A DNA stretch of 64,000 nt from a bacterium (lineage in GTDB: Bacteria; Myxococcota_A; Bradymonadia; UBA7976; UBA1532). The stretch covers positions 1 through 64,000 of the forward strand of contig JAUHYW010000014.1 in assembly GCA_030426085.1 (NCBI GenBank), read 5' to 3'. The notes beneath the pieces are model-generated. The model was not told where the DNA came from and searched no databases. It saw only the letters and a program-made list of their open reading frames with translations. Position 1 is the stretch's first letter; each line of letters begins with the position of its first letter. Below, one piece after another: positions 12,101-18,340 of the stretch. A program made the translations under genes and the position numbers.

Positions 12101-12328
12101 GGGCCCGACGAGGCCGATATGGCGCCCGATCCCGAGCCGGAGGCGGACATGGGTGAGGTCGACGTCGACATGGGCTCGATCCCCGAGGGCGACATGGGCG
12201 GCTCGGACGGCGACGACGACACCGAGCCCACCGGCTGCACCTGCGATGTGGATGACGGCGGCGCCCCGGCCTCGCTGCTGGCGCTGTTCGGCCTGCTGCT
12301 CGCCATCCGCCCCCGCCGACGCCGCTGA
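3176..12328 (+). CDS. Giant secreted beta-helix/PKD/Ig-repeat protein with MYXO-CTERM tail
   Basis: Encodes 3,050 residues. The order is: signal peptide (about 1-26); three right-handed beta-helix units of about 340 residues, headed near 48, 385 and 725 by motifs such as GDIVVPAGV plus EPGTE; two PKD domains (about 1065-1150 and 1152-1238, the second with WDFGDG); sixteen Ig-like repeats of about 108 residues (1240-2970), each opening Asp-x-x-x-Pro-x-Ile and carrying (V/I)EYY(I/V/L)-x-A-x-D-x-x-GN; an Asp/Met/Glu-rich spacer; and a C-terminal tail with Cys3021-Thr-Cys3023, a hydrophobic run and RPRRRR. That tail fits MYXO-CTERM sorting signals, so the protein is probably held at the cell surface. 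An in-frame ORF reaches back to 2849, but ATG 3176 has GGGGAGGAG 8 bp upstream and begins the signal peptide. Adhesin or surface-layer function is inference. Confidence 0.93.
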   Translation: MSGLPRNVLRCLSVAAVFAMAGTATARVEVAGGINADTVWRAADAPYVVTGELIVRAGATLTIEPGTEVQIGDNLRIVIEGSLVSVGEGDNPVVIRGEREIAGAWNRLELNGGSLTMQHTRVAHANYGLYLNRVPTALDVQDSTFTSYGNTGIYMTGAGVGPYTFEGVTLDGSNDDNNTGFYSDGARIEFRGGFVAHNLYGMRVRNERLTLQRTVIWDNSSRGVEVYTSTDNPYSVSISRCTFYGQQAGTAIYAARSRNFRSGLTLSISRSIFQRNNLMVQNGERDYPITFSSFSQNVYTRDNSTFSGLSNPGNFGTSLEYDALLVDPENGDFEPTDRSPARYFDPDGPANTVGAIDFAGAETGDGLHGFWYVNRVFEPETVYDVAGDVVVAPGVTMNFRPGTEFRMAAGADLMNGGLDRNRIEIRVEGTLEADGTNSRPVSFTSAADEPAPGDWYGIVIPSGAEAFNVAQVELGWAWRGVSLYQNDHIVAGSRVFSAQDAGIWIQGGTPQIEEVIVEDSQRHGIYMEGSASVPITETTIRRSVQTGIYSTDSEFNLSDSLVHDNDQYGIYAYTNVDNDPKGINLNHVTVAHNGRDGVYTRRARNFRTSMSLSLRSSSITHNGGPGASSNERDYPTTFSCTSSNLWGNTTGVSGFTLGSSCFEYNPLYADIDNRNYQPTRWSPNRGLGIGGSHVGAIPWDDAIGPHIMGYLWEDYTFTRQDSPYPVLGDIVVPAGVNVTFEPGAELRVAAQEDGMGGGLSRNRAEIRVLGGATVTMGLPVDDQPDEGIGGQPVLIRSNAAQPANGDWYGLHFTNGETSSIYNVEVRHPTSGLVAEGPGAPRVRYLRVLHHNNYGLYFNRVRGASDIDVHGAFVVGPRRGSGSGLHIIESDGVVQSSYFTHHANGAYVYTNEDNVAHRVYLTNNTFVKHNTGIYWSRASNFRTTLRMDIHNNIVADNSSYALRDGQNRNYPTTESVTNNNLFGTNRIDATLDTNQNNITTDPNVEDIDWDDAPRWWDGQVWPESLAIDAGSNGAPNRPAYDILGRPRIIGNTVDIGAWEHDPDANVEPRADPVTDSIMVPRNESFVFDGSEAFDPDGRIASAFWTMSDGTVTAGQTVEHTFNTQGEGQWGYITVVDDDGAEDHARVLVNVNIRPIADAGPAVFQDEGPEESVFFDGTLSVDPDGQIVRWEWDFGDGSPLVAQQSPRHSYLSAGLYTVRLTVTDNEGLTDTDTTIATVFGNVDIVGPLVEHNELADGLPVGQDVEIRATIRDPAGVQDAVLFYRGIGDQAAQFALMQPQGGDIYSATIPGDRVDAPGVEYWIVARDGVEGEPNTSTYPIGAPADDVWDFLVVGDRDPPVIVHQPVADGQAPGEPVTVSATISDDTGIGSAVLFFRSQGSQVFGATNMARVQGDVWSGQIPAFVVGEAGVEYYIAAEDASPIPNQAASPADAPATLYSFTVQSSDQQPPVIVHQQVPDDQVEGAPVTVDAGIVDAESAVASAAVVYRAVGAQDWLRAPMMRVDGNTWRGQIPGEAVVLAGVQYYVEATDAADNVATDPPQAPVVAHVFSVSAEDRIGPEIDHRPIADGQPENEDVLIEATAADPAGVASMRVSYRPAGFPFFNDVQLVEQDEVWVGLIPGFAVAAGSMEYYLRATDGEGNFGYFPAGGQNAPLTFTVGSADEVGPTIVHDPVADGRTVGQPLDLEVSAFDDAGVASVVVWHRVEGEDEFTELSLERGQNSRWAGVLDGEAVALPGVEYYIVATDASQAGNTARLPEAEGEFFAFSVAAPDEDGPEIVHAPSVDPLPRGVPFVVTATVTDQSEIAAVQLRWAIDDGVFRTRDMALGAGDAFATTIAPEFIPAGSGAVRYYITATDAVGNAATLPVGGEDAPFVQPLEQRDEESPLVEVALGAGVEQPVIAGTPTALEITALDDRGVIAVRVEITVGGDQVADLPAAPAGADTWSVVVPGNLVVEPDFVAMAVASDAAGNVGRSEPLAVDVLPPPDVTAPVVTLARVPDGQLEGQAVTVTAEIVDAVGVAGATLSYRAPGGMWSPVVMAAEGPLWRGTIPGAAVAAPAVEYYVEAADAAGNVGVDPDATAQAPARFTVTEADEAGPAIGHVAPAGPLNDGEPLTLSISVEDASGVAGVSVWWRVDDGAFLAVNAVRVGEGRYEATVGPLAAPAIEYYIEADDSVDNTSRLPLDGSFRVGVVVPDRDAPTIEHAPPAEAVVGEGLLIGAVVTDPSGVDAVILRYRQIGNPAFGEVPLVAGDDDTWAGAIPGFLVNAPGVEYYLVATDAAGNSGTLPADAPGETFRVAVGGGDVEPPLVVHDPVQGPLPAGEDLAVEALVEDDTGVASVSVYFRAQGAGVYLSAELIRQDDISWLGRIPGLAIQPPAVEYYIVATDLAGNRGFVPAEGPDGPIAVPVEGEAVDEEPPAIELQPVADERPVGVEVDIAAIITDAGVVAGATAHVRVAGTPDFVGLPMIADGDAWTARIPGALVQVPGMEYYVEARDAAGNTARAPVPGPAAPATFSVVDPDADAEPPTIVHAPILVEQATGVAVPIEAVITDAGSGVDRAVLYFRRPADNNWLSAVLAAGPGDVWTGAIPAFAVTQPAVQYYIEAIDVAGNTAVEPTLAPAVPHLFPVQAPREADPPVIDHDPIEGPVEEGVDLRVEARVTDASGLARVEVRVRREGNDNWLTVALEPQGGDDWGIDIPGDFIVSPGIEYYLRAVDAGDGVEATDPAGAPGAFHSVVVGLPDEEGPVIALEMLPESVSAGTPVPVVATITDESGVDSARLQVYSSATESWTTFDLLDEGGDRYTGVIPAALSVEPELLVVVEATDGAGNVSLDPADGQADPYVVTVEVEAEADPPMIVHSPAASGDRDLPLPVSAIVTDASGVGEVTVFFREGGTDDWLDREMTADGDDRYAADIPAAVTRGAFVEYYITAVDTLGNAASDPGGAPEMVYAVELRGEEVEPDMGPDEADMAPDPEPEADMGEVDVDMGSIPEGDMGGSDGDDDTEPTGCTCDVDDGGAPASLLALFGLLLAIRPRRRR
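3300..6330 (+). repeat. Three tandem beta-helix units (about 340 residues each)
   Basis: Within the surface protein, segments starting near 3319, 4330 and 5350 share a header (hydrophobic strand, GD/GE-x-x-V-x-(A/P)-G-V/A, then EPG(T/A)E) and a run of short turns containing N-Y-G-(L/I)-Y, G-I-Y and R-(A/S)-x-N-F-R. Spacing is about 337 and 340 codons. The copies are diverged at the DNA level, so the triplication is old. Confidence 0.8.
6890..12090 (+). repeat. Sixteen tandem Ig-like repeats of about 108 codons
   Basis: I counted sixteen copies by the recurring start Asp-x-x-(G/P/A)-P-x-(I/V) and the late motif VEYYI. At the DNA level (G/A)TCGAGTACTAC recurs, for example near 7458, 8434, 9400, 9712, 10023, 10349 and 11334. 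Copy 7 (near 8870-9180) is the most diverged and lacks the EYY motif. Confidence 0.85.
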
Positions 12329-12356
12329 GCGCACGGAGCCCCCGGGGTCACCGCGC

Positions 12357-14006
12357 GTGAGGCTCAGTCACGGACTCACGGGCCTCTTCCGGATCGCAAC
12401 AGGTCCGAAGCCCCTCGGCGCGGCGAGCGTGCCCACGCTGGCCGTGCTCGCCGTCGCCGTCGACACCCTCCTGTTGATCATCCTCCTGCGTGGCCTGGAG
12501 GCCCGGCGGGCGGGCGTCGGGGTCGGCGTCGAGGCGGTGCTGTTCCTGGCGGCGGTCGGCGCCCTGTTCCTGGTCACGGCCCGCCTCAACCGGGTGATCG
12601 ACGGGGCGGTCGTGCGCTGGGCCGGCGAGCGGGTGTCCTCGATCTGTCGGGGCGTGCTGCGCATGCCGCTGATCGCGCTCGAGGCTCTGGGCCGGGGCCG
12701 GGTGATGACCCGGCTGCTCGGTGACTTCAACCAGGTGGCCGGCTGTGGGCGACCGCTCGCCGGCCTGGTGACCGGCGCGCTGCGGATGCTGCTGGGCACG
12801 GCCCTCGCCATCTCCATCGCGCCGGACGCCACCCTCGTCTCGAGCCTCGCGCTGGCGGCGGTGGTGGCCGTCACCTTCGGGCAGTTGAGGGCGCTCGAGG
12901 CCGGGTACGCCGAGGTCGCCGAGGACGAGGCGCGTCACTACGACCTGCTTCGGGCTCATGTGTCGGGGGCGGTCTCCATCAAGAGCCACTGGCCCCGGGC
13001 CGAGGCCGTCACGGCGGCTGCGGCCGCGGTGTCGGCCCGGGTGCGCGCGGTGCGCACCCGCCTGTTCTCGACGTTCTTCCGGCTCCAGATCGCCGGCGAC
13101 GCCCTGGTGTACGGGCTGCTCGGGATCAACGTGTTCGTGCTGCCCGCGCTGGTGGACATGGACGCCCGGTCCGTACGCGAGCTGAACCTGGTCGTGCTGT
13201 GGCTCGTGCGGGCCGCGGTCCAGCTCACCGTCTCGATCCCCCGGGTGTCGTCGGCCGCGGCCGCGCACCACCGCCTGGAGGATCTGGGGGATCGGGTGTC
13301 CGAGGACCGTGAGCCGACCGTCGAGCCGGCGGCCGGGACCGCGCGGGCCCTGGCCGGCTTCACCGAGCTGCGCTTCGCCGGGGTCGGGTTCGCCTATCCC
13401 GGGCGCCCGGATGCGCCGGGCTTCGGCATCGGGCCCATCGACCTGCGGCTGCGCCGGGGTGAGCTGGTGTTCGTGACCGGGGCCAACGGCGCGGGCAAGT
13501 CGACGTTCGCCCGGGTGCTCGCCGGCCTGTATCGGCCGCAGCGGGGGCACATCGAGGTCGACGGTCGGGTCATCGACGAGGAGACCCTGGCCGCCTATCG
13601 CCACCTCGTCTCGACCATCTTCGTCGAGCACCGGATCCTCGATCGCAGCACCGCGGTCGAGCCCGCCGACCGACCGCGGGCCGAGGCGTTGATCGACGCG
13701 TTGCATCTGGCCCGGGTGGTCGCCCTCGACGGCGGACATCTGACGACACAGGGCCTTTCCACCGGGCAGGGCAAGCGCCTGGCGTTGGCCATCGCCCGGC
13801 TCGCCGACCGCCCGGTGATCGTGCTCGACGAGTGGGCGGCCGAGCAGGACCCGGCCAATCGGGGCGCGTTCTACGACGAGGTTCTGCCCGCGCTGCGCGA
13901 CGAGCAGCGGCTCGTCGTGGTCGTGACCCATGACGACCAGTTCTTCGACCGGGCCGATCGGGGCTTCGTCGTCGAGCGCGGCCGGCTGGTGGAGCTGCCC
14001 CGATGA
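12357..14006 (+). CDS. Half-ABC exporter, cyclic-peptide (SyrD/PvdE) type, first subunit
   Basis: Encodes 549 residues: an N-terminal transmembrane domain (about 1-330) and a C-terminal ATPase. Walker A is GANGAGKST at 375-383, the signature is LSTGQ at 467-471, Walker B ends in LDEW with Asp491-Glu492, and a VTHDD switch His follows. The LS(T/A)GQ plus DEWAA(E/D)QDP combination is typical of the cyclic-peptide exporter family, which includes PvdE (pyoverdine precursor export) and SyrD. The start is GTG 12357, 28 bp after the surface-protein stop. No strong ribosome-binding site is visible, but upstream in-frame sequence is shadow of the previous gene. It overlaps the next ABC gene by 4 bp (ATGA), so the two probably form a heterodimer. 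The substrate is unknown. Confidence 0.88.
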   Translation: MRLSHGLTGLFRIATGPKPLGAASVPTLAVLAVAVDTLLLIILLRGLEARRAGVGVGVEAVLFLAAVGALFLVTARLNRVIDGAVVRWAGERVSSICRGVLRMPLIALEALGRGRVMTRLLGDFNQVAGCGRPLAGLVTGALRMLLGTALAISIAPDATLVSSLALAAVVAVTFGQLRALEAGYAEVAEDEARHYDLLRAHVSGAVSIKSHWPRAEAVTAAAAAVSARVRAVRTRLFSTFFRLQIAGDALVYGLLGINVFVLPALVDMDARSVRELNLVVLWLVRAAVQLTVSIPRVSSAAAAHHRLEDLGDRVSEDREPTVEPAAGTARALAGFTELRFAGVGFAYPGRPDAPGFGIGPIDLRLRRGELVFVTGANGAGKSTFARVLAGLYRPQRGHIEVDGRVIDEETLAAYRHLVSTIFVEHRILDRSTAVEPADRPRAEALIDALHLARVVALDGGHLTTQGLSTGQGKRLALAIARLADRPVIVLDEWAAEQDPANRGAFYDEVLPALRDEQRLVVVVTHDDQFFDRADRGFVVERGRLVELPR

Positions 14007-15640
14007 GGCTCGTGCGCCTGCTCGCCGACCGCGCGGGGCGCCGCCTGACGTATTGCGTCGTCTCGACCGTGGTCGGCGGGGTGCTCGCGGCGGTGGTCGT
14101 CGCGATGTTCAACGAGGCCAGCGCCCGGGAGACCGGGCTCGGCTCCTGGCACCGGGGCCTCTTCTTCCTGGGCGTGCTCGGGGCGATGTTCGCCGCGCGG
14201 GTGTGGGCCGCCCGGGTGCTGATCGAGGTCTTCGAGGAGACCGTCGCCGGGCTGCGCGACGAGGCGGTGCGTCGGCTGCGGCGCACGTCGCTGAGGATGC
14301 TCGAGTCGCGCCAGGACGAGATCACCCGGCTCACCGCCGATCTGTCGTTCGTCGGGACGACGCTCGAAGGCTGGGTCTCCGGGTTGCAACACCTCGCGTT
14401 CGTGGCCGGCGCGACCCTCACCGTCGCGTTCATCTCGACCCGGGCCTTCGTCTTGTGGTCGGCCACGCTGGCCCTGCTCGGGTGGTGGCTGTGGCCCCGG
14501 CTGGGGCAGGTGGACGCGGCGTCCAGGCGGCTCAGCGGCGCCAGCGAGCACCTGGGGAGCCGGGTCGAGCAGCTCCTCGATGGCCTGCCCCAGCTCAAGC
14601 TCGACTGGGCGACGGCGCGGGCCGTGCTGGCCGACATCGACGGGGCGGTCGCCGGGATCGATGCGCTCCAGAGGGGGGCCGAGGACGCTTCCCGGCGGGC
14701 GTTCGTCGGGGCGATCGTCGCCCTGTTCGTCGTGGGCATCGGGGTGGCTGCCTTCGCCTCGCCCGAGGGGGTGGGGCTGCCGGCGACGGAGAGCTACGCG
14801 CTCGTGGCCTACTTCCAGATCGCGTGGGGGCCGATCTTCGCGGTCGTCACGTCGGTCCCCCAGATGGTGCGCGCCGAGGCGGCGGCGGGCAGCGTGCTGG
14901 ACACATTGGCCGGGCTCGAACCCGAGCCCGACCGGTCGCAGGCGCCCGGCCGAGGTGAGGGGGTCGCCGAGGTCGAGCTGCGCGGCGCCCGCTTCACCTA
15001 CGGCCGCCCCTCGGGCGGGGGCGCCGCGCAGGGGGGCGCCCGGTTCGGCGTCGGGCCCGTCGACCTGCGCCTGAGGCGGGGTGAGATCACGTTCCTCGTC
15101 GGGGGTAACGGCAGCGGCAAGACGACGCTGGTCAAGATGCTGCTCGGCCTCTATCCGCTCGAGTCGGGCCGGCGCCTGATCGACGGTCGCGCCATCGCGC
15201 CGCGCCAGCTCGAGCCATGGCGTGCGCTGTTCACGGTCATCCTCGACGGGCAGCACCTGTTCGATCGGCTCTACGGTCTGGAGGGCGTGCCGCCCGGCGA
15301 GGTCGACGCCTGGCTGCGCCGCCTGGGTTTGACCGACGCCGTCGACCCCCGGGCAGAGCGCTTCGATCGGGCGGCGCTGTCGGCCGGGCAGCGGATGCGG
15401 CTGGCGATGGTGGTCGCGCTCCTGGAGGACCGGCCGATCTGCGTGTTCGACGAGTGGACGGCCAATCAGGACCCCGAGATGACCCGGTGGTACTACGACG
15501 TGCTGCTGCCCGAGCTCGCCGCCGGCGGCCGGGCGGTGCTCGCGGTCAGCCACGACGATCGATACTTCGACCGGGCCGATCGGGTCATCGATCTGCGGGC
15601 GGGGCGCATCGTGGGCCGCGAGACCCACGCTCGTCCGTGA
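14003..15640 (+). CDS. Half-ABC exporter, cyclic-peptide (SyrD/PvdE) type, second subunit
   Basis: Encodes 545 residues. A membrane domain (about 1-300) begins with a helix followed by MFNEA, then a loop with the EDEITRL-type pattern seen in this family. The ATPase has Walker A GGNGSGKTT at 367-375, signature LSAGQ at 459-463, Walker B Asp483-Glu484 in CVFDEWTANQDP, and VSHDD. All catalytic residues are present in both partners, so two working ATP sites are expected. ATG 14003 overlaps the upstream stop (ATGA), which indicates translational coupling. The gene ends 7 bp before the convergent 15648-16598 gene. No peptide synthetase or precursor gene is visible nearby, so the transported molecule remains open. 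Confidence 0.88.
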   Translation: MRLVRLLADRAGRRLTYCVVSTVVGGVLAAVVVAMFNEASARETGLGSWHRGLFFLGVLGAMFAARVWAARVLIEVFEETVAGLRDEAVRRLRRTSLRMLESRQDEITRLTADLSFVGTTLEGWVSGLQHLAFVAGATLTVAFISTRAFVLWSATLALLGWWLWPRLGQVDAASRRLSGASEHLGSRVEQLLDGLPQLKLDWATARAVLADIDGAVAGIDALQRGAEDASRRAFVGAIVALFVVGIGVAAFASPEGVGLPATESYALVAYFQIAWGPIFAVVTSVPQMVRAEAAAGSVLDTLAGLEPEPDRSQAPGRGEGVAEVELRGARFTYGRPSGGGAAQGGARFGVGPVDLRLRRGEITFLVGGNGSGKTTLVKMLLGLYPLESGRRLIDGRAIAPRQLEPWRALFTVILDGQHLFDRLYGLEGVPPGEVDAWLRRLGLTDAVDPRAERFDRAALSAGQRMRLAMVVALLEDRPICVFDEWTANQDPEMTRWYYDVLLPELAAGGRAVLAVSHDDRYFDRADRVIDLRAGRIVGRETHARP

Positions 15641-15647
15641 CGGGTCG

Positions 15648-16598
15648 TCAGGCGCCCGAGACGGTGAGCCGCCCGTCGCGCAGGGCGAGGCGGAACATGA
15701 AGTCGCCCGATGCCAGCATCGAGCGGCGCAGATCGTCGGGGATGTAGTCCATCGTGCGCAGCCGCTGCTCCAACTCGACGAAGCCGTGCAGGCCGACCGC
15801 CTGGGCGTCGGTCTCGCTGGCGATGCGCTCGAACAGCGGCCACGGGATGGGGCGCTCGGCGTCGAAGATGAGGTCCTCCGTGGCGACGTGCCGGGCCTCG
15901 ATCGCGTCGGCGTGATATTGCAGCGCGAAGTGGTGGTAGAGGACGTACTCCGACGCCGCGTTCCACTTCTCGACCTCGACCGCCTCCATGAACGCCCGCC
16001 AGAAGGGCAGGCCGCTCGCAGACTTCACCCGGTCGAAGAGGTCCTCGACGATCGCCCGGTCGAAGAGCATGTGGTGTTGCATGCCGCTGAAGGCATGCTG
16101 CGGGGCCCAGCCGGGGACCAGGCTCCGGGCGAAGTCGACGTGCACGTGCTCGACCGTGTCGGGGTAGTCGTCGGTCTGCCGCAGCCAGCTGAACGGGTAG
16201 CCGTAGGCCAGCAGCGATCGGTCACCGGGCCCCACGAAGGCGATCGGGCGGCTGATGACGAAGTCGGCGTCGAGGATCAGGACCCGGTCGGCGACGCCCT
16301 CGATCACCTCGAATACATAGAACTTCAGGAGCTGCTGGAGATACCACGAGGCGTGCGGGTGTCGGGATCCCTTGTCCACGAGCGCCCGGTCGATGTCGTC
16401 GATCGTGAACGGGAACGCCTCGTCCCCGACCCGGTGGAGCGTGGCTCCGAGCGGCGCATCGATCGGAAACGGGCGCGGCGAGACGAGGTGGATCCGGCCG
16501 ATGGGGGTCGTGCAGTGGTGCAGCAGGCCGGCCAGCGCGAGGCTCGCCTTGGCGGCGTCCTTGGCCGCGACCGGCATTACGACGTCTATGGAATCCAT
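15648..16598 (-). CDS. DUF6492-type glycosyltransferase-like protein
   Basis: Encodes 316 residues. The N terminus (IDVVMPVAAKD) starts a GT-A-like fold. A DAD motif (Asp110-Ala-Asp112 in LILDADFVISRP) is the likely metal and sugar-nucleotide binding site, preceded by WYLQQLLKFY. Later His-rich segments (MQHHMLFD, VLYHHFAL) match the pattern of DUF6492 proteins, which occur in polysaccharide clusters. ATG 16598 follows GGAGG by 4 bp, which rules out the longer in-frame start at 16742. The sugar and acceptor are unknown. The gene stands alone on the minus strand, convergent with the ABC pair, and there is no polysaccharide operon around it. Confidence 0.8.
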   Translation of the reverse strand: MDSIDVVMPVAAKDAAKASLALAGLLHHCTTPIGRIHLVSPRPFPIDAPLGATLHRVGDEAFPFTIDDIDRALVDKGSRHPHASWYLQQLLKFYVFEVIEGVADRVLILDADFVISRPIAFVGPGDRSLLAYGYPFSWLRQTDDYPDTVEHVHVDFARSLVPGWAPQHAFSGMQHHMLFDRAIVEDLFDRVKSASGLPFWRAFMEAVEVEKWNAASEYVLYHHFALQYHADAIEARHVATEDLIFDAERPIPWPLFERIASETDAQAVGLHGFVELEQRLRTMDYIPDDLRRSMLASGDFMFRLALRDGRLTVSGA

Positions 16599-16765
16599 CC
16601 GGCCTCCGACCTGAAGCGGGCGCACGATAGGGGAGGGGGCCGGCGCCTGCAATGTCACCCGGCCCTCGGGGATCCCCCGGAGTCTCGGCGATTCGGTGGC
16701 CGGGTCGCCGCTCGGCCACGGTGGCCGCCGCGCCTCGCGCACGCCATGGCTCGAGCGGCGCCGGA

Positions 16766-16793
16766 GCCGCCGGCCGAGCGATCTCCCGGCGGC
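16766..16793 (-). terminator. Possible hairpin terminator after the DUF1501 gene
   Basis: GCCGCCGG at 16766-16773 pairs with CCGGCGGC at 16786-16793 (8-bp stem, 12-nt loop), 13 bp beyond the minus-strand stop at 16806. No T-run follows in the direction of transcription, so this could be a chance GC hairpin. Confidence 0.3.
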
Positions 16794-16805
16794 GGCGCGG
16801 GCGAG

Positions 16806-18329
16806 TCAGGCGTTGCGCCGCATCGCCCGCATGTCGGGCAGGCCCGATCCGCTGGTGTCGACCCCCATCGCGTGCAGGATGCCGGCGTAGATCTGGCGCT
16901 CCTCCATGTGGCTGCCGCGCACCGGCTCGCCGGTCTGGGGGTCGAAGCCGTAGGTCCGGCCGGTGTCGGGGTCGACCTCGCCCAGGATGCGGCCGCCGTT
17001 GGCGAGCGGGGAGACGACGAGCACCCCGTTGTCCAGGTCGTGCCCGGTGCCCCACTCGTCGGCGCCGTCGGGGCGCTTCTTGTCCCGGCCGAAGTCGGTG
17101 GCCATGTAGATCATGCTGCGATCCCACAGGCTCTGGCCGCCGGCGAACGCCTCGGCCTTCAGCAGCCCGATGAGGCCGTCCATCACCCGGTACATGCGAT
17201 GCCACATCAGCGCCTGCACCGAGCGGTGGGCCTGATGGCTGAAGTCGAACGCGATCGGGGGGTTGGCCACCGAGTCGTCGGGCAGCCCGCGCCGGCCGCC
17301 GCCGCCGTTGCCCTCGCCCCCGACGAAGACGAACGAGCCGGTGGGGCCGAGGGTGACGGTGCACGAGACCCGGTGCTTGATGAGCAGGAACGCCAGCGCG
17401 GCCTGGGCCTCGAGCGGGTCCTGGTCGTAGTTGGGGAACGCGTCGCGCACCCGCGGGCCGTCGGGGGAGCTCTCGAGGCCGAACGCGGCCAGCGGATGGG
17501 CGGCGCTCTCGGGGGTGAACATCAGCTTGTCGATGAGGCCGAGCGACTCGATGAGTCGCCGCTGTTCGCCGCGGATGCGCTGCCAGTGCTTCAGGCGGGG
17601 GCTCTCGCCGAAGACCTCGCCGAAGCGCGAGCGGGGGTCGAGGCGGTCGTCGCGCAGCGCGCGGGCCCGGTCGAGCAGGCCCTTGGACGGCGCGCCGTCG
17701 ATGCCCCGGGCGCCGTCGAGGGACAGCGGCCACAGCTTGGGATCGACGACGACCTCGCCATAGCACCCCGGGGGCAGGCTGCCGTCGGTGCCCCGGTCGG
17801 TGAAGCCCGATCCCGAGGTGAGGTGCACGTTGGGCAGCGGGAAGTCGGCCCCGTACTGCATCGCGACGCACTCCTGGAGGGTGCGCCCGAGCCAGGCCTC
17901 GTTGCCGGTCACCGACCGCCGCTGGCCGATGGCGTGGTTGACGCTGGTCCGGGTCCAGGTCGAGACCATCATGTCCCGGTGGTGGGCCCGCACGAAGTCG
18001 GACTGGTTGGCGGTGAACGACACCGGGATGGGCCCCAGCTCTTCGCGGCGGGTGTCGATCGCCCGGAACGGGGCGTCGGGGATGCGCACGAGCATGTCGT
18101 CGGGGAAGGTGTTCAGCCGCTCGGCTTCGAGCGACTTGCTGGCGGCGATGGCCAGCGGGCCGTCGACGATGGAGGCCCCGCCCCCGGCGCCGAGCACGAT
18201 GAGGAAGCGGGGGCCGTCGGCGCTCTGGGCCCGGGCGAGCGGCGAGAGGCCGAGGCCGCCGAGGGCCCCGGCGGCGCCGGCCGCGCCGAGCCCGCCGAGG
18301 AACGACCGTCGGGTGATGCGATGGGTCAT
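16806..18329 (-). CDS. Tat-exported DUF1501-family protein
   Basis: Encodes 507 residues. The N terminus carries a twin-arginine signal (RRSFLGG at residues 7-13, then an Ala/Gly-rich hydrophobic run ending Ala-Arg-Ala), so folded export is expected. The body fits the DUF1501 family, which belongs to the alkaline phosphatase/sulfatase-like superfamily: LIVLGAGGGAS near the start, SVNHAIGQRRSVTGN in the middle, and a late YMATDFGRDKKRPDGADEWGTGHDLDNG block. Biochemical activity of the family is not established. ATG 18329 has GGAG on the minus strand about 7 bp upstream; the longer in-frame ORF to 18938 is antisense to nothing useful and lacks the signal. It follows the lipoprotein gene by 11 bp and is the last gene of the operon. 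Confidence 0.88.
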   Translation of the reverse strand: MTHRITRRSFLGGLGAAGAAGALGGLGLSPLARAQSADGPRFLIVLGAGGGASIVDGPLAIAASKSLEAERLNTFPDDMLVRIPDAPFRAIDTRREELGPIPVSFTANQSDFVRAHHRDMMVSTWTRTSVNHAIGQRRSVTGNEAWLGRTLQECVAMQYGADFPLPNVHLTSGSGFTDRGTDGSLPPGCYGEVVVDPKLWPLSLDGARGIDGAPSKGLLDRARALRDDRLDPRSRFGEVFGESPRLKHWQRIRGEQRRLIESLGLIDKLMFTPESAAHPLAAFGLESSPDGPRVRDAFPNYDQDPLEAQAALAFLLIKHRVSCTVTLGPTGSFVFVGGEGNGGGGRRGLPDDSVANPPIAFDFSHQAHRSVQALMWHRMYRVMDGLIGLLKAEAFAGGQSLWDRSMIYMATDFGRDKKRPDGADEWGTGHDLDNGVLVVSPLANGGRILGEVDPDTGRTYGFDPQTGEPVRGSHMEERQIYAGILHAMGVDTSGSGLPDMRAMRRNA

Positions 18330-18340
18330 GGCGGTGGCTC

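Noticed and set aside
6044-12334. A 2,096-codon open frame antisense to the surface protein
   Set aside because: Same cause as above: the frame mirrors the repeat unit of the sense gene and its His/Arg/Asp-rich product matches no protein type.
12357-15640. A siderophore (pyoverdine-type) export locus
   Set aside because: The ABC proteins resemble PvdE, but no peptide synthetase, siderophore-modifying enzyme or TonB receptor gene is in the window.
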